64,000 nt of DNA, from positions 9,490,879 through 9,554,878 of the forward strand of contig NC_079913.1 of NCBI RefSeq assembly GCF_024868665.1, in the 5' to 3' direction. Shown here piece by piece: positions 1 to 12,339 of the stretch. This DNA comes from Triplophysa rosa. Lineage: Eukaryota; Chordata; Actinopteri; Cypriniformes; Nemacheilidae. Position numbers and translations under genes: made by a program. Positions within the stretch are counted from its first letter, which is position 1. Each line of letters starts with the position of its first letter. The notes under the pieces were generated by a model. The model was not told where the DNA came from and did not search any database. It saw only the letters and a program-made list of their open reading frames with translations.

Positions 1-540
1 ATAAAACATCTGACGTAATCGACAAAAGCTTGGGTGTCAGCGCCCATTTGCTTTGTTAAACAACTCTAACATCCATACAAAACCGAGGTGATGGCTGATA
101 GATATATGATTGCAGACCATCTAATGTTCTTCATCCACCATTAAGGCTTTAAGAAAATTGCCCTTCTGCGAGATCTTGGTCATTGATTTTCAAGTCTTAA
201 ATCTTCCAGATCAACTGGTGAATTATTTATAGCCTCTCACATCTCTTTTCCTCCCCCTCTCTCTCTTTTTCTCATGTGGCCTTTTAACGTTCAACACAAT
301 TAAGATTTGTAAGAGAAAAGGCCAATTTACATCTGAGCTAAACAATTCTGGCATTATAGGGGAATTTACATCACAATTTACAGTATTTGTACAAACACAA
401 TAGCATTAACTGCACTAGAAAAATAGTGCAAACTTTTAAGAATAAAGTACTCATAATGACTTTCATTGTGGTATGAAGGTGGTGTTTGCACAAAAAGAAT
501 ATTCATAATATAATAATACTTAATAAAAATAAAACATAAC
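1..540. other. Intergenic, nothing recognised
   Basis: AT-rich sequence without a convincing exon or RNA gene. A short pyrimidine-rich run lies near 240-275. The last 8 bases (533-540, aacataac) are the left target duplication of the hAT-type element that follows. Confidence 0.6.
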
Positions 541-1419
541 TAGGGTTGTGTATCGTTTGGATTTTTTCCAATACCGGTGCCAAATCGATACTTTTAAAAC
601 GGTACCTAAACAGTGCCTAAATCGATACTTTTCAAAAAGAGCCACAAAACACCGGTGGATGACATTAAAGAACAAAATTGTCATGATTCTGCCTCATCAT
701 GTCATGTCTTTCTTGGTCTTGTGGCAGGATCATGGCAGAGCCTCATGTTTTGTGTAGAGAGAGACATGCCATTGTTTGTTTTGACATCTCATGTACTCTC
801 TCTGGTCTCGTCTTTGTCCCCGCCCCCTCGTTTCCTCATTATTGCTTGTAAATGATTTCATGCCCTGCACCTGTTCCCCTCTTGATTTGATCCCTTTTTA
901 ATGCCCCTGTGTTTCTGTCCTGTGCTGGTTCATTGTGATTGTATGGTGAGTTCCTGTGTCTTGTCAAGTTTAGTCTAGTGTAGGCATTTGTAAATTATGT
1001 CACGTGTTAACTTTAGTCTTGTTTAAGTGTAGTTAATCTTTGTCCTTGTCCTGTTATTATAGTCCCGTTTCGATCATTTACACCCCGCCCAAAATACACA
1101 ACAAATTCACAATTAAAGTTTTAAGTGAATGTGAAATGAGCATGGACACAAACATTGCTAGACACAAACATTGCTAGATAGATGTTATAGTGTTTACTGT
1201 TTAACCTCCAGCTACAACTAAATGCTCACCATAGTTGTATTAAATAGGGGCAGGAAATGCGTTGAATATATCAACAGATTAAGTCAATTTACAGAGAGCC
1301 TTCTTGGCTTCATTATATGTGCATTATTTTAAAAACCGACATTATAATCAATAAGTATGCCTATACATGCAGTCAGATTAAAAAAACATATTGGCACCGG
1401 GTTTCAATACGCAACCCTA
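541..1419. mobile_element. hAT-type non-autonomous DNA element
   Basis: The ends form an imperfect inverted repeat: TAGGGTTGTGTATCG at the left and CAATACGCAACCCTA at the right. An exact 8-bp direct repeat, aacataac, flanks them at 533-540 and 1420-1427. An 8-bp duplication with short TAGGG-type ends is the hallmark of hAT elements. There is no transposase reading frame, so it is non-autonomous. Its middle (about 679-1085) is foreign LTR-like sequence, so it is composite. Confidence 0.75.
679..1085 (+). mobile_element. LTR fragment nested in the hAT-type element
   Basis: This starts TGTCATGATTCTGCC and runs co-linear by eye with the reverse complement of the solo-LTR-like element at 49645-50238. 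Shared blocks include the lead-in with TTGTGGCAGGATC, a GACAT-C-CATGT segment and a ccctttttaatgccc block. The 3' third of the LTR seems missing or diverged. I cannot place its right border exactly. Confidence 0.5.
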
Positions 1420-1427
1420 AACATAAC

Positions 1428-4416
1428 TAAAATAATTCATTTAAATACAGTACTGTTTCAGAATATTGCACTCAATAAAATGCAGGTTTTTGCATTATCC
1501 TTATAGTGGATTTAGCAAATTTGGCCTTATGTTTCGGCTAGTATGCCCTCATGAAGGGAATGATATTACGGCAATAACTGATACATTATGTTATGTGAAA
1601 GCAAAAAAGGGATCCCCACTCTGCCAATTACAAACGTTTTAACAATGTTGGCACCCACACTGTGAAATATCATTAGGGGTCTAAATAAACTCAACGCTTC
1701 AGTGGTCTGCACACAGCTGCTTATGTGGGAGGTCATCTATCAGACGATTTAGCCCTCAAATTGACAATTAGATAAGGAAAATGGAAAAAAGAGAAGATAG
1801 GACAACCCTATTTTAAAATGAGGTAATTATTATGATGGGAGGATGAGATTAGATATAATGCAGACTGGGTGAGAAACTGCAGATCAGCTTCTGGTTCATT
1901 CACAAAATAATTTGTGTTTGAGAACATGCTAATATACAATCTGTTTTATTTCACAGATGTTTAAAATATTTACAGTTTTTAAAAACTCTGCTTCATAAAA
2001 ATGATCCGTCACATAATTTTGGAAACAGGTAGTACTGTTTTGAACGGACAAAATATTAAATACAATATACACACTATGTTGTTTTTACAGTAAGTCTTGA
2101 AACAATATTTTACAGCCTACTCTTTAGTCGTGCTGAATTAAACATTACGCTTATCCTGTATTTAATCCACTTTCTCTCTTTAATCTGCTTTCCTCGATTT
2201 CCATCTTGACTCTGCTTTTTATTAGCTTTAGTCCACGATTGTGAGTTGGATACCATCTGCTTGAATGGCTCTTGAATGAGAAAGTTCAGCTCTGTCACAC
2301 TTTAACACACACACACAGATGACTCTCTTCACCACGGTAAGATTACTATCAAGTACCCCGGCTTCAATGTATCCAGGTGCCAGGTATTTACATCCCCCGC
2401 CGGCTTTGTGCCAGGCAGTGCCGAGTGGATTAGAAGTACAAGATATGATTGACCTTTTCCTACTTGATCTCAGCTTCTCAGTGGATTTAAGGATCTGGCA
2501 TCCAACAACACAACTTGTCCTTTCAACCGGGATTTGGGTTCAGCTCTGGTTTAAGTCCAAGTTCAGAAGATGCACCCAAATAGGTAAATTTAACCATAAA
2601 CCAAGAAAAATCACTAAGAGTTTCTTCTAGACAGCATAACCCCAAGATGTGCTATTTACTGATCTAAAATAAGATATAACGAGAAATAATTGTAACTCTT
2701 TATTTTAACAATTAACCCATTTTGGGTAAAATATAGCAAAACAAATGTTGGGTTATTAATGAACTTATGCTGGGTTGTTGTACTCAATGATGGGTTGAAA
2801 CAATGGTTGGTTTTGTCTATATTTCACCCAACAATGGTAAAAATTCATTTTTTCTGTAGTCCCATGTTTGTCTGTTTTTATATCTCCTAGGGATTATTAC
2901 TGTAGGTGAAAACACTGAAGAAATAGTTAATACTTTACACTAAACAAATCTCAAAGTCTTTCGATCTATGAAAAAGCAATGTCTAAGATAAGTTTTTCTA
3001 TATCCATGTCTGGCATGGAACAAGATTTCTTTCACCACTTTTTTACCTTTTAGGAAAAGAATTGAAGGTTAGTCTTATCAAATCTTTCCTTTTTGTTTTT
3101 AGGGAATTGTGCTTGGAAAATCGGTCAAAATGTGTTGAACCAGAAGCATGTTCTGCTCTTCAACATCACAGTCACTCCGGAAAACCATCTGATGTTTGTG
3201 GTTGCTCGTTTCTGACCTCATCCTCAGTTCTCTACATGACTTAAAATAGAGTCGGGCATATGTAATCTTATTTATACTACAAAGAACTGACTGGGGGTTG
3301 ACACTCGTCACTAAGGGCCTGAAATAGCACACCGATCTACTTTCTGCATTTCACAAGAGACTCTTTGACATGTAAACGTCTTTGTGCGTGTCACGCTGAA
3401 CAATGAAAAGAGGGTGTTGGTATGTGGATAGGTTGGGCAATAAATAAAAAAAATCCACCCACTTGCTGTCCACAGTACCATAGCAACCAACCTGTGGATT
3501 TTAGTGGCAGATGGCAATAAGGCGTTTAATCACAGATGTTTCTTACCCATCATTATTACCCCCCGTAATTGCTCAGAGAACTGCCAAACATGAAAGATGT
3601 AATAAAAGCCAATATGCTTCTAAAGAGGGCCAGGGGGTCAATGCGCGATCACAAATGTTGGAAGGGGTGAGCCGCAGCTACTGCAACAACTATTTTTTAA
3701 TGCTTTCATTTCATTGGTTTGATTGCTCCATCTGAACCCCAGTTCGATCTCGTCCCTCTCCACCTGCCCAATGTAAAAAAAATCGCACCTTTAATTTTTG
3801 TTTCATTTTTGCATGTTTTGTTTTGTCAAATCAAAAAGATTGGACAAATCAACTGGACTAACACAATAAATTATGCTACAGTAAAATAAAATAAAAATGA
3901 CAGAATACAGGTCTCTACTTTTGGGTCAGAACCAGGGACAAACTGGCCATATTTGATTCATAGGTGACTCATTAAAGCTGTTTACAGCCAAACAGAACTT
4001 GCTTGCATCACAGATTTGCAGATCTCCGAGATGCAAAGAATGTGAGATGCTTGCTGAAGACAATGTATTTGGATGAGAAGCAAATTGTAAGACGATATAA
4101 GACAGATTTCTATGTTCCTATACCAATACGTTTTTTTTAATGACAGTGACTTTTTAAAAGGTGATGTCACTTTGTCAATTTAAAGTTTATCTCTTCCAGT
4201 TATTCTATATATTCACTGTATTTATAGTGACAGTTTTTTTGTTTGAAGTCTTGGAATTGTATAAACTTATACCAGTGTTATTTATTGCAGCATCCAAAAC
4301 ACATTATTACTATATTTATTTATTTATTTATTGGGATAAACCCCTTGAGATGAAACATCTCGTTTTCGAGGGGGGCCCACAAAATATGGAAAATAAAACA
4401 TTAAAAACGAAATAAT
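1428..4416. other. Intergenic, degenerate repeats only
   Basis: No gene recognised. Around 2700-2850 there are blocks such as aacccattttgggtaaa and tgctgggttg, which resemble the palindromic MITE at 22389-22611 and are probably a decayed relative. A TTTA tract lies at about 4315-4333. The short reading frames here show no domain, splice context or codon bias. Confidence 0.55.
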
Positions 4417-4420
4417 TTAA

Positions 4421-4837
4421 AGTCCCAGTGAAATTAAAAATGACCATTCTTATTTTATCATGAAATATTGTAGCATTTATAGTAAATAGCTTAGCAATGT
4501 GGGTCATTTTCTTTTTTTAAATTAATGTACCTTTATAATCTTCAGTTAAAATCTGAAAATGCACTTCCACCCTGAAATGACTATCCATCTCAAATGACGT
4601 AAATTAGACGGCTTCGCCGGAGCATCCGTTAACTCCTCCCCCTCAACTGTCAGTCTGCTGCCAGTTTCATTTCAAAATCAATGCCAATGCGACAGCTGTT
4701 TTAACACATCCAATCAATTCGAAGTGAAAAACACAAGCCACGCCCACTAATTTTCTCCTTTGAAATTCCTTTTCACTCGGAAATGTGTCAGAATACGGAA
4801 GTAAAAACGATGGAAACTTCCGGTTCACAGGGACTTT
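4421..4837. mobile_element. MITE flanked by TTAA
   Basis: The terminal inverted repeats are AGTCCCAGTGAAAT at the left and, read outward on the other strand, AAAGTCCCTGTGAA at the right. The tetranucleotide TTAA sits directly outside both ends (4417-4420 and 4838-4841). The element is about 417 bp and has no coding capacity. TTAA duplications are typical of piggyBac and Kolobok superfamilies; which applies here is not decidable from the ends alone. Confidence 0.6.
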
Positions 4838-4841
4838 TTAA

Positions 4842-7050
4842 AGCTGCAATTCACAACTTTTGCCTCTCTATCGCCATCCCAGTTTAAAACATAAAATTGC
4901 AGGTACTTTATGTACCACAAAATTGTACCATACAGCTCTATTTTATTTCAAGTTTACAGTTGTGAATCGGGGTAAGGTAAGGAGACAGTTTCATGTACTT
5001 CAACGTATTTTTTTTAAACCAATAGAACCACAGGCCATCTTTTCAAGTGCCATTATATGCAGTTCACTGACCTACACCCGAGTCGTAAAACTGCTTTCTC
5101 ACCACCCAAACAACCCACATTCTTCTTATAACAAACTCTTCTGTACTCAAAGCTGGTTAAATCTATGCTGGTGGTTTGAAAGTGTAAGCAGGAGTTTCGC
5201 TCACCAGAGAGTTATTAATAGACTTAATCACGGCGGTGCAGATGCTGAGCAGAGGCGTGAGATTCATACTTTTCTGTGTGAATTGTGACATGTTGTCAGA
5301 GTATTAGTTAGTGAGCTGCTCGTGAGTGGTGAGCAACAGGTGCTAGGCAGCCCTGGCCGTATTATACTGTCACCTGCCTGGTCTCAACAGCACCAGTGTG
5401 GTTCTGTCGGACCTGCTCCACTGAATGTCCATCAGCAGAGGAAACAACAACCTGAATGAAACCATCTGAGAAAAGAAATGACAGAGTGAGGTGTGCTGTT
5501 GGGGAATTCAGCTGGCAGTGGACCTGCTGGTCAGCCACATGTAAATATGTGTAAATTGTATTAGTTGCTATAGTTTCCAAAACTCATGATTGTTTCAGAA
5601 CACTCTTATATGCTTTCATGATAGTAATTCAATGAGGGTCTAAATAGTATGAGAGTTTTAGATTTAGGAAAGGGCACAGGGTCAGTGAACACTGATTATA
5701 AAGACAATATTTTTAATCAATCTGAACGAAGTCAGGCTAAAGCTGTTCTTTTATTCCTTTAAGAGAGAACATATCTGATTTAGTTGCATTTGTTTCAGTA
5801 AAACATCTTCGTTGCACATAACACTGTTAAAAACATATCTGTTCTCTCTTGTGTTTATTTCTTTTAATTTTGCGTGCGATCTACTTCAGTATATTTGTTA
5901 ATCTGTGTATACACAAACTATGGGGACCAAAAGTCTGAGAACATGATTTTAAATGTTTTAAAATATTATAAAAATAATATTATCAGCATAACATACTGAA
6001 TGAAAAGTTTAACTGAAATATTTACTTTTAAAATATATTTTCTAGAACTAACAGTTCCAATTTTAGCATTTGGTACAGCCGCCTTTTGCTTTAATGATGA
6101 CATACACTTACGCTGGCATGAAATCAACAAGTATGCACAAAACCTAACACGATTTGATAGTTTTCCAAAGAGCATAAAAAACCCAATGAACTCTGACCTT
6201 TCGTAGAAAGGTGTTAGCTTGGTGAGTGTCACACATTTGATTAGCGACCTTAAAATAAGTCAAATATTTCTTAGTCATTATTCATAACAATTTTCAAAAT
6301 TCTTTTTTGAAAGACAATGTCTTTTTATTAAATTACAATGTGATTTTTAATTCGGTGATTTTTAATTCGGTGCTGTATATTCTGTTCTGTGTAGTGCTTT
6401 ATATATCGCAAACATTTTTCTGTAATAATTCAAATTATGCATAAGATAACCTTTCTGCAGGGGATGATGAAATTACCTTATTACGTATCCAGCGGTTTGG
6501 GTTACAGTAGTTCTGTTGAATTGTATAATAACAGGTCAAAACGAGAATTCACTCAAGCAGAAAAGGTTTTGCACTGATACACCATGAACTAAAGATGATT
6601 CGGTGCTAATCCATATTCATGACATTTTGCTTTCCATTAGCATGATTTAAAAGGCAAATCTCTTTTTAGTGAATCAAAACAAAGCCATGTAAAATCTGTT
6701 ATGAACAGACCTTTTCATTTAGTCGTGTTTAATCCTCAATGGAGATCATTCAAATTAACCAATGTGCTTATGAAAAAGTATTTCCCTCTTACCTTCACTC
6801 AAACGCAGTGACTCCAAACCACCCCAGGAAAAACATCAGAAATCCATTAGAGTTCATCCATCCTAAAGGAGTCAACACAAAGGTCAAAACGCTGTGTGTC
6901 AGCCTCCAATTGTCAGAGCTTTTATGTTATTTTCCAAAAGAAAATCTCGTCTTCTTTTTTCTATGTATCACCTAATAACATTCCCTGATGGACTAATACA
7001 TATCAGAAAGTTTCCAAAGGTAGCAGAAATCTGGTTTTATATCGGCAGTT

Positions 7051-7087
<37 letters not shown>

Positions 7088-8517
7088 TCATTAGCTGCTG
7101 TCTGTGGATTGGACGAGAGTGCGTTTCCATTCGATGCTCTTCTGTCTGCATGCTATGTTCTCTCTTTCCATTACTCTCTCTCTCTCTCTCTCTCTCTCTT
7201 CTCACCTCTCTCTTCCCTCCTTCATACCTTGTGACTTCTTTCTTGGTCTATTTATGTTTTTCCTGCTAACTCAGTATCTCTTTATACATGTCTATCTGCC
7301 TGTCTCACGCTTACTTGTCCTCCCTCTCTCTCTCTCTCACGCTTAACTCGTCCTCTCTCTCTCTCTCTCCCACGTTTAATTGGCTGTGGTACACCTGTGC
7401 CAGCCGTGATTGGTTGATACATGAGTGACTTAGACTCCCTCACTGTGATGATGCGTGTCTCAGAACAGCTGTTGACCAATCACTGACCCAGAATGGATTT
7501 CTGGTTCCGACACACAAATCCGCCGGTCTCAATCATGTCCTTCATGTCTCACTGGTCGCTTTCAAAGAGAGAAGACAGGGGCTGCTCTTTTGACTCCACC
7601 GTTCAGTTGCATTATTTATCTGATAAGAACCAATTAGGTTTTGTGTATTGTGGTCGTGGCGGCTGGCCCTGTGGTGCCCCTTTATGTCTGTTTTATTTAT
7701 TTCTGCCTTGAGCTTTTAGAATAGTAAATGTTTTTGAACTTGAAGTACAACCAGTAATTCAAACAAAATTGGCCTTATTTTCCCTTGAGTGCATTTTTTA
7801 GGCGATAGATAAAAATGTGTGTACAGGTATGTGTGGGCACGGCTTGTTGCATAAATGAGCTTGACAGAGAAACATGGTTTGCAGAAACTAAATGGGTGGC
7901 TGGAACATATTATCCTCCAGCCAATGTATCCACAAATACAAAGACATCATAAGGCATGGACACAGTCCACTCATATATAAATGAAAGAAATCGTAACGCT
8001 CAATATTTTAATATTATTATACACTATAAACTAGTTACTTGATGAAAAGAGTTGTGATTGTCACTATGGTTGAGCTTGAGAAAAGGCTTGGGTTACCTAA
8101 TTGTACAGACAAAATTCAATCCACTTTTGTCTGCTGTAATGTGAACAAGACAATTCGAGAATGAGTTAGTAAATGGAGGGATCAATCCTAGACACTGACT
8201 AAACGCAGCTAGTCTCCTTTGTGTCGCTTCTGGGTTGTTTCCGTTGACGTTCACAAAGCGGAGATTTAATAAAGGTTAGCTCGAACACCCTGTCTAGCAT
8301 TAAATATCAATCCAGTCGTCCTCAATTGATCAGGTCGTATATTTGCGCGCAAAAGTCGTTAGCAGAGAAGGCGGTTTGTGTAATTGGCTTCTCTCTTTAG
8401 AGACAGCTTCCAAGTTCAATGCCATTGCAATAAGTAACTTGTGTAAATCCTGAAACTTTAATTACCCACTAATTACACTGATTGGATAATCACTCCTTCG
8501 AAAACAGGGCAAACAAC
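4842..8517. other. Intergenic, short decayed repeats
   Basis: No gene recognised. Positions 5350-5530 contain a moderately GC-rich block with an open minus frame, but no domain or splice sites can be supported. Around 5925-6240 is a block beginning gggaccaaaagtctgagaac that looks like a decayed transposon end. Pyrimidine repeats are listed separately. Confidence 0.5.
7051..7370. repeat. CT-rich microsatellite cluster
   Basis: Three separate (TC)n tracts occur within 320 bp, at about 7057-7084, 7173-7199 and 7321-7369, separated by ordinary sequence. They create spurious Ser/Leu and Arg/Glu repeat reading frames on the two strands. Confidence 0.9.
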
Positions 8518-8987
8518 ACCAGTAGTAGTGATGGGTCGTTCTTTTTGAACGAATCTTTAACATGACTCGGGAGTAACGAGTGTCTCAGCGAGTGATTCGT
8601 TCATTTTGTGTTGACCGCGCATGTGCAACATTGTACCAGAAACAGTAATGAAGTTCGTCTCTCGAGTCATCGGGTCCGAGTCCTTATACTGGAAAGAGAA
8701 ATGATTAGTTCGTCTCTCGAGTCATCGGGTTCGATTCGTTCTTTTGTCAAATGGTAGCTCCGCAGGCAAACCTGCAGCCTGTACCGGAGTCTTCGAGTCC
8801 GAGTCTTTAACGTTACGTGACCACTTCCCGGATCATCAGTCAAATGCATGATGCACGTCTTATATGTTGTATTATAGGAAGAAATATTATAAAATAATCA
8901 AAAGATATGTGCAATAAACATCTTCTCTAAAACGTACCGTTCTGTTCTTTTTTCTGTCAGTATATTAATAAATGTGTTTTTAATTTA

Positions 8988-10582
8988 CAAACCCGATTTC
9001 AAAAAAGTTGGGACACTGTACAAATTGTGAATAAAAACAGAATGCAATGATGTGGAAGTTTCAAATGTCAATATTTTATTCAGAATACAACATAGATGAC
9101 ATATCAAATGTTTAAACTGAGAGAATGTATAATTTTAAGGGAAAAATAAGTTGATTTTAAATTTCATGGCATCAACACATCTCAAAAAAGTTGGGACAAG
9201 GCCATGTTTACCACTGTGTGGCATCCCCTCTTCTTTTTATAACAGTCTGCAAACGTCTGGGGACTGAGGAGACAAGTTGCTCAAGTTTAGGAATAGGAAT
9301 GTTGTCCCATTCTTGTCTAATACAGGCTTCTAGTTGCTCGACTGTCTTAGGTCTTCTTTGTCGCATCTTCCTCTTTATGATGCGCCAAATGTTTTCTATG
9401 GGTGAAAGATCTGGACTGCAGGCTGGCCATTTCAGTACCCGGATCCTTCTTCTACGCAGCCATGATGTTGTAATTGATGCAGTATGTGGTCTGGCATTGT
9501 CATGTTGGAAAATGCAAGGTCTTCCCTGAAAGAGACGACGTCTGGATGGGAGCATATGTTGTTCTAGAACTTGGATATACCTTTCAGCATTGATGGTGCC
9601 TTTCCAGATGTGTAAGCTGCCCATGCCACACGCACTCATGCAACCCCATACCATCAGAGATGCAGGCTTCTGAACTGAGCGCTGATAACAACTTGGGTTG
9701 TCCTTGTCCTCTTTAGTCCGGATGACATGGCGTCCCAGTTTTCCAAAAAGAACTTCAAATTTTGATTCGTCTGACCACAGAACAGTTTTCCACTTTGCCA
9801 CAGTCCATTTTAAATGAGCCTTGGCCCAGAGAAAACGCCTGCGCTTCTGGATCATGTTTAGATATGGCTTCTTTTTTGACCTATAGAGTTTTAGCCGGCA
9901 ACGGCGAATGGCACGGTGGATTGTGTTCACCGACAATGTTTTCTGGAAGTATTCCTGAGCCCATGTTGTGATTTCCATTACAGTAGCATTCCTGTATGTG
10001 ATGCAGTGCCGTCTAAGGGCCCGAAGATCACGGGCATCCAGTATGGTTTTCCGGCCTTGACCCTTACGCACAGAGATTGTTCCAGATTCTCTGAATCTTT
10101 GGATGATATTATGCACTGTAGATGATGATAACTTCAAACTCTTTGCAATTTTTCTCTGAGAAACTCCTTTCTGATATTGCTCCACTATTTTTCGCCGCAG
10201 CATTGGGGGAATTGGTGATCCTCTGCCCATCTTGACTTCTGAGAGACACTGCCACTCTGAGAGGCTCTTTTTATACCCAATCATGTTGCCAATTGACCTA
10301 ATAAGTTGCAAATTGGTCCTCCAGCTGTTCCTTATATGTACATTTAACTTTTCCAGCCTCTTATTGCTACCTGTCCCAACTTTTTTGGAATGTGTAGCTC
10401 TCATGAAATCCAAAATGAGCCAATATTTGGCATGACATTTCAAAATGTCTCACTTTCAACATTTGATATGTTATCTATATTCTATTGTGAATAAAATATA
10501 AGTTTATGAGATTCGTAAATTATTGCATTCCTTTTTTATTCACAATTTGTACAGTGTCCCAACTTTTTTGGAATCGGGTTTG
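8988..10582 (-). mobile_element. Complete Tc1-like transposon (IR/DR type)
   Basis: The terminal repeats begin CAAACCCGATT at the left and end AATCGGGTTTG at the right. TA dinucleotides, the Tc1/mariner target site, flank both (8986-8987 and 10583-10584). Each inverted repeat is about 210 bp and contains the motif AAAAAAGTTGGGACA twice, once near the tip (about 9000 and 10565) and once at the inner end (about 9185 and 10380). This is the IR/DR layout known from fish Tc1 elements such as Sleeping Beauty's relatives. The transposase lies wholly between the repeats. Confidence 0.93.
9208..10230 (-). CDS. Tc1-like transposase, uninterrupted
   Basis: This encodes a 340-residue DDE transposase that cuts and pastes the surrounding element at TA sites. 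I chose the start MGRGSPIP; the open frame extends 71 codons further upstream, but that part lies in the 5' non-coding and inverted-repeat region, and 340 residues is the usual Tc1 length. The N-terminal paired-like helix-turn-helix (about residues 10-60, including SQRKIAKSLKLS) and a basic GRKT-type linker are present. The catalytic triad is visible: D in VLWSDESKF, D in FQHDNARPHTA and E in SPDLSPIENIW, the last two spaced as DD34E. The C-terminal block ends GDATQW. No stop or frameshift interrupts the frame, which is uncommon because most fish Tc1 copies are dead. Activity cannot be inferred from an open frame alone. Confidence 0.93.
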   Translation of the reverse strand: MGRGSPIPPMLRRKIVEQYQKGVSQRKIAKSLKLSSSTVHNIIQRFRESGTISVRKGQGRKTILDARDLRALRRHCITYRNATVMEITTWAQEYFQKTLSVNTIHRAIRRCRLKLYRSKKKPYLNMIQKRRRFLWAKAHLKWTVAKWKTVLWSDESKFEVLFGKLGRHVIRTKEDKDNPSCYQRSVQKPASLMVWGCMSACGMGSLHIWKGTINAERYIQVLEQHMLPSRRRLFQGRPCIFQHDNARPHTASITTSWLRRRRIRVLKWPACSPDLSPIENIWRIIKRKMRQRRPKTVEQLEACIRQEWDNIPIPKLEQLVSSVPRRLQTVIKRRGDATQW

Positions 10583-11826
10583 TATCTTAATAACTAACTA
10601 TTTTGCATAAGAACTGTGCTGGCAAAATATAAACATAAGCAACACTAGTAAAGTCAGTGTTTATGTCTAATGCATATATTACACAAGTGATCTCTTATTA
10701 AATAATTGCACATTTAAATGATTTCAATAGCCAATTATTGTATACTTTGCTAACTGCATGAGACTTTTTAGTAAAAAACAACAACCTGTAAACCTTATTG
10801 CATACCTGAGTAACCCAAAATTGTTAATGAATTATAAATACATAACTTTACAGAAATGCATCAAAAGCAAGAGTTAAAAACTGCATGAATATTTGTAAGG
10901 GAAGTCAGGAAATAAGTTATTTTTGTATGTAATACATTAAACACGCATCTGTCATATCACGTGACAAAAGAACGAACGACTCAAACCCAAAGACTCGGTA
11001 GGTGAACTAATCATTTATGTTTTCTGTAAATGCAGCCTATATGGGCAAAATAACGAATGACAAGAAGTCTCTAGAGTTGAGCTATAATCCTTTTTGTTTC
11101 TTGTACAGATTTCAGAGCTAATATGGCTGTCAGGAAATAATTAAATTACCGTTTCTCATAACTTGCCCCTAACTACAATCCGAATCGCAAAAATGACTCT
11201 AAATTCCCATCACTAACCAGTAGTGAATGGGAAAGAGATATACCATGTCCCTGTCCAAATGATGTGATTAAGTTGCAAAGTTCAAACCAACTGTTAAAAA
11301 GACGTCTTTTAAAATGGGAGTAATGTTGATAGAACATTTTGTCATCACACTGAAAAACCTCATCGGTCCAAAATTACACTTAACTATATGTTAAATATAA
11401 AGCAAGTTTGATTGGCTGTGATTGTCTCATTTAGTGTGTTAAGATAAATGATTACTGTCGGAAGCCGGTAGAATCATGCCTGGTTAGGACAAGATGTTAG
11501 TCACGATCTAGGAAACGCAATTTTTCAAAATGTAGATCTGCCATTTCTGTTACTCTGTGATTTCACCCAGCATAGACGTGTCTGGTGTGTGATGTCTGAT
11601 CTTTGTCTTAACATGAAAAAGCTTTTTCAAGGAAATATTAAAGTTTCTTTCTTTTATTCTGCCTGTTTGTTTGTCTTTCTTTCATGTTTTTGTGCAATTT
11701 AAGGGTCATACTGTCTGGCTTATGTGACTCATTCTTGTTTTAGCATCTTAAAGCCTGAAAACAGCAGCTGACGGCCCTTCTGCACACACACCTAAGAGCT
11801 ACTTTTATCTAACCTCTCTCAGCTTT

Positions 11827-11827
<1 letters not shown>

Positions 11828-11868
<41 letters not shown>
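11828..11868. repeat. (TC)n microsatellite
   Basis: About 20 uninterrupted TC dinucleotides. Confidence 0.95.
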
Positions 11869-11873
<5 letters not shown>

Positions 11874-12339
11874 TCCCCTATCTCCTCTTTCGTGAAAAAT
11901 TAATTGAGTTTTCTTGAGGCTTTGATGCTGTTGTCATTTCAGTATTTGTGAAAAAGTGCTAGTGTGGGTCCTGTGTGAAGCTGTTCATAACCGGAGTATA
12001 TTTTCTTGTTAACTGCACATAAAAAATTGTGCTTGTGTGTACATTCTCCTGAAGAAGAGAAATTGTTCATAATCAAATTTACAGTCATAGTGTGTTATGA
12101 TATGTGATGAGATGTGTGTGTTTGTCTATCTTAACCTAACCCATACAGCTGCAGTAGTGCAAAGATATATAGAGAGAGAAGCTTCAATTTTGTAGAAGGG
12201 TTAAAAGACAAAAGCCTGCTTAGTTTTATGGCAACATCAGCTCGGCAAGGACATGTAAAGTATTGTTGCTATTCTCAAACGATATCGTACAGTAAAAATA
12301 ATGAGGGTAATACAAAGAGACGGAAAGAGAGTAAGTTTT

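Larger units (their letters stand above)
8526..11215. mobile_element. hAT-type element interrupted by a Tc1 transposon
   Basis: The outer ends are TAGTGATGGG at the left and CCCATCACTA at the right, a perfect 10-bp inverted repeat. An exact 8-bp duplication, accagtag, lies outside both ends (8518-8525 and 11216-11223), which points to hAT transposition. Without the Tc1 insertion (8988-10582) the element is about 1.1 kb and has no transposase, so it was non-autonomous. A short internal direct repeat (gtctctcgagtcatcggg) occurs twice near 8657-8730. Confidence 0.75.

Noticed and set aside
5362..5580. 72-codon minus-strand frame with raised GC content
   Set aside because: No domain, no splice context and no neighbouring exons; it resembles interspersed repeat sequence rather than a gene.
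7620..7711. Possible small gene ending in FVYCGRGGWPCGAPLC
   Set aside because: A short Cys/Gly stretch by chance in a 72-codon frame; no signal peptide, splice sites or neighbours.
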